Source: JAKVBK01 sp022447275 | GTDB taxonomy: Bacteria > Pseudomonadota > Alphaproteobacteria > Rhodobacterales > Rhodobacteraceae | Length of the DNA stretch: 64,000 nt | Direction: 5' to 3' | Assembly (NCBI GenBank): GCA_047125605.1 | Contig: CP138932.1 | Span: forward strand, 1,922,001 to 1,986,000 | Shown here: positions 34,101 through 42,295 of the stretch, one piece after another | Layout of the letters: each line of letters opens with the position of its first letter | How positions within the stretch are numbered: the first letter of the stretch is position 1 | Notes under the pieces: generated by a model | What the model was told of the DNA's origin: nothing | Databases searched by the model: none | Seen by the model: only the letters and a program-made list of their open reading frames with translations | Made by a program: the position numbers and the translations under genes

Positions 34101-34360
34101 GCGCAGACTGTCCTATACTTCAGATAATTGTGCTGCTGGGGGCGCAATTCTAGAGCGCACAAAGTTTATGAGGGACGGATTTTAGCGGTTTGGCGCGCGC
34201 TCTCGCTGCAACAGCGGCGAACGCCACCCTGCCCCCAGCAACCAAGCTCGCGTCAGCGCCTACTTGGATGCGCAACTTGCATGACATTGGTCCAGCATGT
34301 GCTGGACAAGGCAATCCAGCAGCCAAAGACTTAACTATAGCTGCTGGAACGTCTGCGGGG

Positions 34361-34834
34361 TCACTCGAGTGGCACGACGTGATACATTTGCTGACCACTG
34401 TCGAGCATACCGGTGACCGTGCCGACAAACTCCTGATCAATGTATGGCGCATATTTACCGCTCGCCGCTGTAAGAGCACCAACATACTCAAATTGCGGCG
34501 TTATTTCACCAAAGAATATGGCCAGATCCCCATCTGGATCCATCATGCTGCAGACGCCAACGCCACCGAAGGGTGCCCCATCCGTTGTCAGGGCAATCGC
34601 GTTTGAACACTCCGCCGTCACCAGTGTTGGGAAACCTTCGGGAGCGCTAGACCAATCCCACAGATCCGTTGACGATGAGATCATGATGGAGCCAGAGGCG
34701 CCTTCAATCACTTGCATGGCAGACGGCGCATTCGCAATGCCGACCATGTCCCACAATTGCGCATGCCCGTCCGCGAGTGCTGGACTGGACGACATGACCG
34801 ACAGTACGGCCAGAGCTTTCATTGTTCTGTTCAT
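34361..34834 (-). CDS. Small secreted protein of unknown function
   Basis: 157 residues with signal peptide MNRTMKALAVLSVMSSSPALADG. The mature part has LWDMVGIANAPSAMQVIEGASGSIMISSS, a DWSSAPEGFPTLVTAECSNAIAL stretch with one cysteine, and CSMMDPDGDLAIFFGEI. I do not recognise the family. Ribosome site AAAGGGAG precedes the ATG. It is 58 bp downstream of the cupin gene in the same direction, so likely cotranscribed. The LuxR-side palindrome faces its 3' end. Confidence 0.78.
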   Translation of the reverse strand: MNRTMKALAVLSVMSSSPALADGHAQLWDMVGIANAPSAMQVIEGASGSIMISSSTDLWDWSSAPEGFPTLVTAECSNAIALTTDGAPFGGVGVCSMMDPDGDLAIFFGEITPQFEYVGALTAASGKYAPYIDQEFVGTVTGMLDSGQQMYHVVPLE

Positions 34835-34892
34835 AGTTTTACTCCCTTTGGTTGGTTTTCAGTTGGATTGCTTTGTCAATTGTTCAGCGCCG

Positions 34893-35243
34893 TCAGTCCC
34901 CCCAAACGCCATGAAATTCGTAGGCGACCGCGGGCGCGTCCCCCACCACCCAAGCGTCATGGCCCGGTTCGATCGCGTAGGCGTCTCCGGCGGAATAGGT
35001 GACTTCGGTGCCATCGTCGTGTTTGCACGTAATCGTCCCTTCAACGATGACGCCCACGTGTTTGGCCTGGCAGCTTTCGGTGCCAACGACTGGCTTTATG
35101 TCAGACGACCATTTCCAGCCCGGCTGCACCGTGAGCCGCATCAACCGGTTTCCAAGGACATTGACGGTTTCCACCAGCGCATTTGGCGGCGTTGCGATTT
35201 CATCAGCATCAGCGCTGAAATTTTTAACTTCGATAGATGGCAT
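34893..35243 (-). CDS. Cupin-domain protein
   Basis: 116 residues, a single small cupin: GWKWSSDIKPVVG, CQAKHVGVIVEGTITCKHDDGTEVTYSAGDAYAIEPGHDAWVVGD. The HVGVI...E and PGHDAW positions correspond to the two cupin motifs. The first motif keeps one histidine, so metal binding is not certain. No signal peptide. It has a GGAG ribosome site. It lies upstream of the small secreted protein and downstream of the Hint gene on the same strand. The role is not predictable beyond a small-molecule-binding or sensing cupin. Confidence 0.85.
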   Translation of the reverse strand: MPSIEVKNFSADADEIATPPNALVETVNVLGNRLMRLTVQPGWKWSSDIKPVVGTESCQAKHVGVIVEGTITCKHDDGTEVTYSAGDAYAIEPGHDAWVVGDAPAVAYEFHGVWGD

Positions 35244-35345
35244 TTTCAGTTCTCCGTTGGGTTTCCATAGAATTCTTATTGTTCTTCTCTTTTGGGGATG
35301 GCCTTTCAGAAGGAATGCGGCCCGAAGGATTGCAGTTTGTTGTCT

Positions 35346-36770
35346 CTACATCAGGGCGGTCTTTTCATTGCGTACATGGCGTTGGACCAAACGCTTCTGA
35401 CGCTGCAGTGAGGGCGCAGGCCGAATGGTTTTCCGCTCAGCACGTGCCCAGACCTGAGGAAAGATCGCTGCTATCTCGGTCAGTGCGGCAGGTGATAGGG
35501 CCTTCTTGGTTTCCGTTCCTAGGTACAGACTTTCAGATTGGGCACCTTCGGCCAGAACCAGTTCATGCTCATCGAAGAGCAAGTGGAAATACTCCACCTC
35601 TTCAACGTCATGGGCGATGAAGACCCCCGGCATATCGGTGAGCTTGATCGCTGCCACCAGTACATCGCACTCGCCAAACATCCGCTTTGCGATTTTCGAA
35701 GAAACAATCACACGATGCTGTCGGGAAACGAGCAAATCGCGTTTGGGCAGGTGCTGTCCAAGCGCGTGGGCACTTATGCGGATTGGCACCAAGTTAGGAT
35801 TGCTCTTGAGCTCTGCGCCACCGATACGACGCTTCCCGATCCAGCGAATAGGTTGCGGGCCATTGTCCACAGTGTCGACGAGGTCACCAACATTCAGGTC
35901 CTCGATGTTTGCGCAGCCCGAAGGGGTGGCAATCATCGTGCCGCGGGTAAAGCAAGGGATCACGCCCTGCTCAAAGGCCACGATGCCGACCGTCTCGTTC
36001 CTATGATCCAATTCGTTATTTGCTGACTGCTCTTCTTCGAGAAACACGCCCACGTCGCTGTTTGATTGGCTGTCAATCACGACGATCGCAGTTTCTCCCC
36101 CTTCGAGTGTCTGGGTTTCGGCAAGAACGACGCTGTTTGTGAACGTCGCGCCGAGACCAAGGATATCCACGTTTTCGTCAACGCCAGTATGTGTGTTCGC
36201 AGTGCCTGACGTGCTATCGCCCCCGGCGTCGATCGCGATCCAACCAATGGTTTCTGCGGGATGTTCACCAGACTTCTGGTCCTGCTCCTGAAGTGTCAGA
36301 TCAAACCCAGTTGCCGTTATGTTGCTTGGGTCACTGTCAATCGTGTCAGCGCCATTCATTGACATCACAGACGTTAAGACCACCGGCGGGGCGCTGAATG
36401 CGGCTGCAAAGGATGCCGTTGTTCCCGTGTTGTGCGTGGTGCTTGAAACAGAACTTGTGCCTGCCTCAATCGTCCGACCATCGGGCAAGGTGTGAACGCC
36501 CTCTTCAATGGCAAGCCAGTTGATTGTTTCGACGGTCGGGTGGTCCCCATCTAAATAATCCCACTCCTCCATGATGAACGTGAAGGACGTCGTTTTCCCC
36601 TCTGCATCCAGACTTTGCGAAATCACACGCAGCACAAATGGATCAGGGCCAATGCCAGTAGCACTGAGCGCGAAGACAGGTGAGTCCAAAGGGGCCGTCA
36701 AGGTGACTGTTATCTGCGTATTCTCTGTTGGAGAATTCGCCGAAATGCTTCCCGCTTCACCTATCGTCAT
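35346..36770 (-). CDS. Hint-domain protein with three tandem N-terminal modules
   Basis: 474 residues, no signal peptide. Three repeats of about 75 residues share a core motif. The first is IMEEWDYLDGDHPTVETINWLAI, the second LQEQDQKSGEHPAETIGWIAI and the third LEEEQSANNELDHRNETVGIVAF. The pattern is acidic ... H..ET-x-G/N-W-I-A-I. The Hint domain starts at Cys273 (CFTRGTMIATPSG) with LVSRQHRVIV and EYFHLLFDEHELVLAEGAQSESL, then a basic C-terminal tail. Compared with the other Hint proteins here, the Hint core is conserved and the N-terminal parts are unrelated. The modular layout suggests interchangeable cargo. Function unknown. Confidence 0.87.
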   Translation of the reverse strand: MTIGEAGSISANSPTENTQITVTLTAPLDSPVFALSATGIGPDPFVLRVISQSLDAEGKTTSFTFIMEEWDYLDGDHPTVETINWLAIEEGVHTLPDGRTIEAGTSSVSSTTHNTGTTASFAAAFSAPPVVLTSVMSMNGADTIDSDPSNITATGFDLTLQEQDQKSGEHPAETIGWIAIDAGGDSTSGTANTHTGVDENVDILGLGATFTNSVVLAETQTLEGGETAIVVIDSQSNSDVGVFLEEEQSANNELDHRNETVGIVAFEQGVIPCFTRGTMIATPSGCANIEDLNVGDLVDTVDNGPQPIRWIGKRRIGGAELKSNPNLVPIRISAHALGQHLPKRDLLVSRQHRVIVSSKIAKRMFGECDVLVAAIKLTDMPGVFIAHDVEEVEYFHLLFDEHELVLAEGAQSESLYLGTETKKALSPAALTEIAAIFPQVWARAERKTIRPAPSLQRQKRLVQRHVRNEKTALM

Positions 36771-37349
36771 CAGCTATCCCCGCAGACACGTTGCCGCTTC
36801 ACGACATCTGAGCGCCCCCAGCAAAGACAATTGTGCAGCGGCGGGGTGCCGCTCCTGCACGAGGCCTCGAGAGCCTGCGATGTCGGGAACCTACGCTCAA
36901 AGTAATCGGCTACAATTTCAAATGCTCGTAGGCATAAGTGCAGAAGTTATTGGTATAGGTGATGATTTCCGGCTACACGGGCTCTGCTTACCGTGCAGCT
37001 TTTGAACTGCGGGCACAGTAGATGTGCAATGCAGGCATTGTTTGCAGCTCCAAACCTTTGAGGCGAGGACAAGTGTGACTATGATCGCCCTGCGATACCG
37101 GGAATAATCCTTGGACTCTTTCGCAAGTGGAAAGGGGCTAGGCCCTTCCTTCTCCTTGGGGTCCAAAGCGCAGTGTCAAAGCAGTGCCATTGCACCATCC
37201 ATTTTGGCTACGAAAACCCATTCCGCCCAATTTTCACAAGTTCACCAAAAGTGAATTTTGTGAAAACTCGCATTCACAGCAGAACCCGGTTTCAATTGCA
37301 GCACGGCGTTTCCTCGCTCTACGGATAGCTCCAAGTTGGAGGATTCACC
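36771..37349. other. Divergent intergenic region, Hint gene / sgaA
   Basis: 579 bp without a supported gene. It contains the nested palindrome at 37231-37266 and the GGAGG ribosome site at about 37337-37341 before ATG 37350. The left part presumably carries the promoter of the Hint gene. No other structure was recognised. Confidence 0.4.
37231..37266. promoter_or_regulatory. Nested palindromic operator upstream of the serine-cycle operon
   Basis: The outer arms TTTTCACAA and TTGTGAAAA, and the inner arms TTCAC and GTGAA around CAAAA, form one near-perfect palindrome with a single-base slip. It lies 84 bp before ATG 37350, in the expected promoter zone. The half-site TTCAC/GTGAA occurs four times. 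The regulator is not encoded next to it. Confidence 0.6.
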
Positions 37350-38552
37350 ATGCGAAACGGTCATACCCACCTATTTGTTCCAGGCCCGACAAACGTCCCT
37401 GACTCGGTCCGCCGCGCCATGAATGTTGCAATGCAAGACATGCGCGCGCCAGATTTCGGTGACCTGACACTGGGTTTGTTCGAAAGCATGAAGTCTGTGC
37501 TACGCACCGAAACCGGTGAGGTCATGTTCTTTCCCGGCTCCGGCACAGGCGCATGGGAAGCCGCAATTACCAATACTCTTAATCCAGGCGACAAAGTACT
37601 GATGGCGCGGAACGGCCAGTTTTCTTCCCTGTGGGTAGAAATGGCCCTGCGGCTTGGCTTGGAGGTGGAGGTAGTCGATGTGCCATGGGGTGCTGGCATG
37701 CCTGTCACCGAGTTTTCCCGCCTTTTGGGTCAGGATAAGCACGACGAGATCAAGGCTGTTTTTGTAACGCACAATGAGACCGCCACGGGGGTCGCGTCTG
37801 ACGTGGCCGCCGTGCGGCACGCATTGGATGAGAACTTTCACGATGCTCTGCTATTCGTAGACGGCGTGTCCTCCATCGGCTCGCTCGAGTTCAACATGGA
37901 CGCGTGGGAAGTGGATCTGGTGGTCACAGGCAGCCAGAAAGGGCTGATGCTACCCGCTGGGCTGGGCATTCTTGGCGTGAGCGAAAAGGCCCTTGAATCC
38001 GCGAAGACCTCGAAGATGCGCCGGGCCTATTTTGAGTTCAGCGACATGCTCAAAATGAACGCAGACGGGTACTTTCCCTACACCCCACCGACGCAGCTGT
38101 TTCACGGGTTACGGCAGTCTCTCGACCTTCTGAACGCCGAAGGTCTGGACAATGTCATTGCACGCCATCACCGCCTTGCTGAAGGTGTCCGCCGCAGCGT
38201 GGCAGCATGGGGCCTGTCTTTGGTCGCAGAGCACCACACGCTCTACTCCGACACAGTCTCTGCAATTCGGGTACCACAAGACATTGATGCCCGCGATGTG
38301 CTGCGCATTGCCTATGAAGACTTCAACACGTCCTTCGGAAGTGGGCTTGGCCCGCTGGCCGGCAAGGTTTTCCGCATCGGGCATCTTGGTGATCTGAATG
38401 AAGCCATGTGCCTGACGGCTTTGAGCGTTGCTGAGATGGCGCTGTTCCGCGCGGGCGTTTCCTTGCAACTCGGTTCCGGCGTTGGTGCCGCGCAAGCCTG
38501 GTACGCGCAACAGGATCAAATGCGCCCGATGCTGCGGGTTGCCGCCGAGTGA
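37350..38552 (+). CDS. sgaA: Serine-glyoxylate aminotransferase-like class V enzyme
   Basis: 400 residues. PLP fold-type I enzyme: FVPGPTNVPDSVRRAM, FFPGSGTGAWEAAITN (PLP phosphate), LLFVDGVSSIG (PLP Asp) and VVTGSQKGLMLPAG (PLP Lys). Serine-glyoxylate aminotransferase makes hydroxypyruvate and glycine in the serine cycle. The alternative is aspartate-glyoxylate aminotransferase (BhcA) of the beta-hydroxyaspartate cycle, a close relative. The neighbours decide: a malyl-CoA lyase gene follows at a gap of 45 bp, then both malate-CoA ligase subunits, with no bhcBCD. I favour SgaA. First gene of the four-gene operon. Start has a GGAGG site. Confidence 0.87.
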   Translation: MRNGHTHLFVPGPTNVPDSVRRAMNVAMQDMRAPDFGDLTLGLFESMKSVLRTETGEVMFFPGSGTGAWEAAITNTLNPGDKVLMARNGQFSSLWVEMALRLGLEVEVVDVPWGAGMPVTEFSRLLGQDKHDEIKAVFVTHNETATGVASDVAAVRHALDENFHDALLFVDGVSSIGSLEFNMDAWEVDLVVTGSQKGLMLPAGLGILGVSEKALESAKTSKMRRAYFEFSDMLKMNADGYFPYTPPTQLFHGLRQSLDLLNAEGLDNVIARHHRLAEGVRRSVAAWGLSLVAEHHTLYSDTVSAIRVPQDIDARDVLRIAYEDFNTSFGSGLGPLAGKVFRIGHLGDLNEAMCLTALSVAEMALFRAGVSLQLGSGVGAAQAWYAQQDQMRPMLRVAAE

Positions 38553-38597
38553 TCGGCACAAACTCAACTGATTTCACCAAACACCGGGAACGTAGAG

Positions 38598-39551
38598 ATG
38601 TCACACACCTTGCACCCTTTGCGCCAACAGCGCCTCCAACGTTCTGAGCTGGCCGTTCCAGCCTCAAACGCGACGATGATAGACAAAGCTGCCCAAAGTG
38701 GTGCGGATTTTGTTTTTCTAGATCTGGAAGACGCCGTTGCACCGCCCGAAAAAGAACAGGCGCGTAAAAACGCTGTTCAGGCGCTCAACGATATCGACTG
38801 GGCAGCCATGGGCAAGACGGTTTCAGTCCGGATCAACGGGCTCGATACCCATTACATGTACCGCGATGTGGTCGACATCATGGAACAAGCTGGCGACCGG
38901 GTGCATACGTTGCTCGTGCCCAAGGTTGGTGTTCCGGCAGACCTCTACATGGTGGAGGCAATGGTCAATCAGATCGAGCAAGGGCGTGGGCTTCAAACCC
39001 GCGTCGGTCTCGAAGCGCTGATTGAAACCGCTCTTGGCATGGCGAATGTCGAAGCCATTGCGCAGTTTGGAGGACGGCTGGAGGCGCTCCACTTTGGAGT
39101 GGCAGACTATGCCGCAAGCATGCGCGCGCGCACCGTAAACATCGGCGGTTTGAACCCGGACTATCCGGGCGATCAGTGGCACGCCTCCATTGCACGGATG
39201 GTCATTACCTGCCGCGCCTATGGATTGCGCGCCATCGACGGGCCTTTCGGCGATTTCAGCGATCCCGATGGCTACATCGCAGCAGCCCGCCGTGCAGCAG
39301 CGCTTGGGTGCGAGGGCAAATGGGCGATCCATCCCAGCCAGATCGATATGGCCAATGATGTGTTCAGCCCCCCGGAGGCGGAAGTCGCCAAGGCCAAGCG
39401 AATTATCGACGAACTCAAGCAGGCCGAGGCCGCTGGCAAGGGCGCCGCAAGCCTCGATGGCAAGATGATTGATGCAGCCAGTGAAAAGATGGCGCGCAAT
39501 TTGATCGAAGCAGCCAATGCCATTGCAACCAAAACAGTCGCTGCAGAGTAG
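38598..39551 (+). CDS. mcl: L-malyl-CoA/beta-methylmalyl-CoA lyase (CitE/HpcH family)
   Basis: 317 residues. Mg2+-dependent lyase splitting malyl-CoA to glyoxylate and acetyl-CoA. Motifs are DFVFLDLEDAVAPPEKEQAR (Mg ligands), VRINGLDTHYMYRDV, VGLEALIETALGMANVEAIA (the conserved Glu) and IDGPFGDFSDPDGY, with the typical KWAIHPSQI near the C-terminus. It closely resembles Mcl of Rhodobacter. It is the second gene of the operon, with the aminotransferase upstream and malate-CoA ligase downstream. Together they interconvert malate and glyoxylate plus acetyl-CoA. Confidence 0.92.
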   Translation: MSHTLHPLRQQRLQRSELAVPASNATMIDKAAQSGADFVFLDLEDAVAPPEKEQARKNAVQALNDIDWAAMGKTVSVRINGLDTHYMYRDVVDIMEQAGDRVHTLLVPKVGVPADLYMVEAMVNQIEQGRGLQTRVGLEALIETALGMANVEAIAQFGGRLEALHFGVADYAASMRARTVNIGGLNPDYPGDQWHASIARMVITCRAYGLRAIDGPFGDFSDPDGYIAAARRAAALGCEGKWAIHPSQIDMANDVFSPPEAEVAKAKRIIDELKQAEAAGKGAASLDGKMIDAASEKMARNLIEAANAIATKTVAAE

Positions 39552-39574
39552 CGGTCTGAACAGGAGAAAAAGCC

Positions 39575-40753
39575 ATGGATATCCACGAACATCAGGCAAA
39601 AGAAATTCTGGCGAATTTTGGCGTTCCTGTGCCACAAGGCGGGATCGCATTTACCCCAGAGCAGGCCGTCTTTCGGCTCCGCGAACTCGGATCAGAGCGG
39701 TGCGTTGTCAAAGCGCAAGTGCATTCCGGTGGGCGCGGAGAGGCCGGGGGCGTCAAAGTTTGTAATGGCGAGGCGGAGGTTCGGGAATTTGCGTCCTCGC
39801 TGTTTGGAACCAAGCTGGTTACCAAGCAGACGGATGCGCAGGGCAAACGCGTTGACCGGATCTGGGTCGAAGAAGCCTCTCAAATAGAGCGCGAGCTTTA
39901 CTTGGGCTTTGTTCTGGATCGCAAGTCAGAACGGATCATGATCGTGGCATCTGGCCATGGCGGCATGGAGATCGAAGACCTCGCCGAAGAAGACCCGGAG
40001 AGTCTGATCCGGATGGTGCTGGATCCCGCAGTGGGCTTGGCAGAATACCAAGCCCGGGAACTGGCCTTCAAGCTGGGGCTGGAAGGTGCCCAGATCAGCC
40101 AGATGGTGGCCGTTCTCAAAGCGTGCTACCGGGCATATCGCGACATGGACGCGATGATGGTTGAGATCAATCCACTGGTTGTCTGCGCAGATGGATCGCT
40201 TGTCGCGCTCGATGCGAAGATGTCATTCGACACAAACGCTCTGTTCCGCCGGCCTGAGGTCGCCAATCTGCGCGATCCTGGGCAGGAAGATCCCCGCGAG
40301 AGCTTCGCGGCAGATCATGGCCTCGCCTATGTTGGACTCGATGGAGACATCGGTTGCATCATCAATGGTGCAGGCCTCGCCATGGCGTCTATGGATATGA
40401 TCCAATTGGCAGGTGGAGAGCCCGCGAACTTTCTCGATATCGGCGGCGGCGCAAGTCCGGAACGTGTCTGCCAGGCGTTCCGCACCGTGCTATCTGACCC
40501 GAATGTCAGCGTCATCCTCGTCAACATATTTGCCGGGATCAACCGATGCGACTGGATCGCGAATGGCGTGATCAAAGCCTTTGAAGAAATTCGCATCCAG
40601 CTTCCCGTTGTTGTCCGGCTGTCGGGCACAAACGTCGAAGCGGGGCGACGGCTCATCCGCGAAAGCGGGTTGCCCATTATCAGCGCCGACACGCTTGAGG
40701 AGGCCGCCAAAGCAGCCGTTCAGGCAAGACAGCAACCGATTGCAGCAGAATAG
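39575..40753 (+). CDS. mtkA: Malate-CoA ligase beta subunit
   Basis: 392 residues, ATP-grasp subunit of the succinyl-CoA-synthetase family. MDIHEHQAKEILANFGVPVP, KAQVHSGGRGEAGGVK (ATP binding), MVEINPLVV, FLDIGGGASPERV and NIFAGINRCDWIANGV fit malate thiokinase MtkA, which forms malyl-CoA from malate, CoA and ATP. Length is close to the roughly 390 residues of this family. The neighbouring mcl and sgaA genes support malate rather than succinate as substrate. Gap to mtkB is 12 bp. Confidence 0.9.
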   Translation: MDIHEHQAKEILANFGVPVPQGGIAFTPEQAVFRLRELGSERCVVKAQVHSGGRGEAGGVKVCNGEAEVREFASSLFGTKLVTKQTDAQGKRVDRIWVEEASQIERELYLGFVLDRKSERIMIVASGHGGMEIEDLAEEDPESLIRMVLDPAVGLAEYQARELAFKLGLEGAQISQMVAVLKACYRAYRDMDAMMVEINPLVVCADGSLVALDAKMSFDTNALFRRPEVANLRDPGQEDPRESFAADHGLAYVGLDGDIGCIINGAGLAMASMDMIQLAGGEPANFLDIGGGASPERVCQAFRTVLSDPNVSVILVNIFAGINRCDWIANGVIKAFEEIRIQLPVVVRLSGTNVEAGRRLIRESGLPIISADTLEEAAKAAVQARQQPIAAE

Positions 40754-40765
40754 GGAGACGCAGGC

Positions 40766-41665
40766 ATGGCTATTCTTATCGATGACACAACACGCGTCCT
40801 TGTGCAGGGCCTGTCAGGCCGCATTGGCCAGTTTCATACGCAAGAGATGATCGAGTATGGAACGACTGTTGTCGCCGGTGTCACCCCCGGCAAGGGCGGC
40901 ACAACCGCCTTGAACCGGCCAATCTTCAACACAGTGCGCGAAGCGGTCGAAGAAACCGGCGCCGAAGCAAGCCTGTTGTTCGTGCCACCCGCTGCAGCAG
41001 CAGACGCAATGATGGAGGCCGCCGATGCGGGCATTAAAACAGCCGTCTGCGTTACCGATGGCATTCCTGCGCAGGACATGATGCGCGTCAAGCGGTTCCT
41101 GCGGCGCTTTCCGCGCGACCGCAAAATGCGTCTGATAGGTCCGAATTGCGCTGGGATCATAAGCCCGGGCAAAGGCTTCATGGGGATTATGCCGCCGCAT
41201 ATCTACACTCAGGGACACGTTGGTATCGTTGGACGGTCGGGCACGCTCGGCTATGAAGCTGCGTCACAAATGCAGGCATTGGGCATTGGGGTTTCCTCGT
41301 CAATCGGCATCGGCGGTGACCCGATCAACGGCTCCTCGTTCAAAGACATACTCGGGTTGTTTGAGCAGGACCCAGACACCGAAGCTGTCATGATGATTGG
41401 CGAGATTGGCGGACCACAGGAGGCCGAAGCCGCCGCTTATATTCGCGATCACATGACAAAGCCCGTTGCGGCCTATATCGCGGGACTTGCTGCCCCCAAG
41501 GGCCGCCAGATGGGCCATGCCGGCGCCATCATATCAGCCTTCGGAGAAAGCGCGCAGGAGAAGGTCGCTTTGCTCAGCGCTTGCGGCATTGAGGTGGCCC
41601 CGAACCCGTCTTCCATGGGAGCAACGGTCGCACGCGTTCTGTCGCCAACCCGCGATGCGGCTTAA
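40766..41665 (+). CDS. mtkB: Malate-CoA ligase alpha subunit
   Basis: 299 residues, CoA-binding subunit carrying the phosphohistidine. VQGLSGRIGQFHTQEMIEYGT (CoA Rossmann motif), IGPNCAGIISPG, VGIVGRSGTLGYEAASQM, IGIGGDPINGSSF and GRQMGHAGAII with the active-site His. It pairs with the beta subunit directly upstream and closes the operon. A hairpin lies 28 bp after the stop. Confidence 0.9.
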   Translation: MAILIDDTTRVLVQGLSGRIGQFHTQEMIEYGTTVVAGVTPGKGGTTALNRPIFNTVREAVEETGAEASLLFVPPAAAADAMMEAADAGIKTAVCVTDGIPAQDMMRVKRFLRRFPRDRKMRLIGPNCAGIISPGKGFMGIMPPHIYTQGHVGIVGRSGTLGYEAASQMQALGIGVSSSIGIGGDPINGSSFKDILGLFEQDPDTEAVMMIGEIGGPQEAEAAAYIRDHMTKPVAAYIAGLAAPKGRQMGHAGAIISAFGESAQEKVALLSACGIEVAPNPSSMGATVARVLSPTRDAA

Positions 41666-42163
41666 AACGCCGCCTAGGATACTTTGAAACCCCGGTCCAG
41701 CCTCCTGAGAGGTTGGACCTCGCCGGCACAACTAGTCCACTGTTCTGTTTAAAAAACGGAGGGTGCAGTATGACTGACGATCCACCAAAGCTGTAAGCGA
41801 TATTCTCGCAGATTCGGCACGTGGATGATGGCGCAACGCATGTCCCGCTTCGATGCGACCCTTTCGATCAACCCAGTGGCACAAACCTGTCGCAGCCGTT
41901 GGGAGCAGCGCTATGGCTAGAGCGTAGGCCACTCTTCGCGGGACTGACGCAAACGACGCAGAGACAGATCTCGTGAGCCTGAGCCTTCTCCATCTGGGTG
42001 GCCTAGACACTCTAGTTACTAAACGGAAGTTCAAAATTTGGTGTCAAACACCTCAGGCGCTTACTTTCTCGACCCCAGCCAATTAGAAGCCGCATTTTTC
42101 ATCCCATTCCTCACTTTCAAGTGCATCAAACAAAAAGGTGGCAACATCCTTTCTAGCCATCGG
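41666..42163. other. Intergenic region between mtkB and the receptor remnant
   Basis: 498 bp between the mtk operon and the left chemotaxis repeat. The first 55 bp hold the mtkB hairpin. The rest has several short frames but none with a ribosome site or family resemblance. It could be decayed coding DNA, but I cannot identify a parent gene. Confidence 0.4.
41694..41719 (+). terminator. Hairpin closing the sgaA-mtkB operon
   Basis: Arms GGTCCAGCCTC and GAGGTTGGACC (one G-U pair) with a 4-nt loop. No T-run follows. Position after the last gene supports a terminator or 3'-end stabiliser. Confidence 0.55.
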
Positions 42164-42295
42164 TCATATGAGTGTGCCGTCGCCCTGAAGCACGGGGCTG
42201 TTGCGAACGGGCATGCTGGAAGCAGGTAACACGTTTTGTCTTCTTTCTCTGGTGCCAGCATCCAAGCCGGCACCTGGGACAATTGAGGCATTCAT
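42164..42295 (-). pseudogene. Truncated cheD start (43 codons) after the first receptor gene
   Basis: The first 38 codons match the intact cheD at 51762 almost exactly (MNASIVPGAGLDAGTRERRQ, then PASSMPVRNSPVLQG). After that the frame leaves the repeat and ends within a few codons (DGTLI). The intact gene has AGLDVGTRERRQ and LSASSM here. It is a by-product of the 1.1 kb duplication, whose left end cuts cheD. It follows the first receptor gene as cheD follows the second. Confidence 0.8.

Noticed and set aside
34128..34606. Short + strand frames after the lux-box-like palindrome
   Set aside because: No ribosome site or family resemblance, and they overlap the secreted-protein gene, whose signal peptide is clear.
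37350..38552. Aspartate-glyoxylate aminotransferase (bhcA) of the beta-hydroxyaspartate cycle
   Set aside because: The companions bhcB, bhcC and bhcD are absent, while mcl and mtkAB are adjacent, favouring sgaA.
41732..42034. Frame suggesting a transposase remnant next to the left repeat
   Set aside because: No DDE or helix-turn-helix pattern and no terminal inverted repeats could be seen. Kept as plain intergenic DNA.
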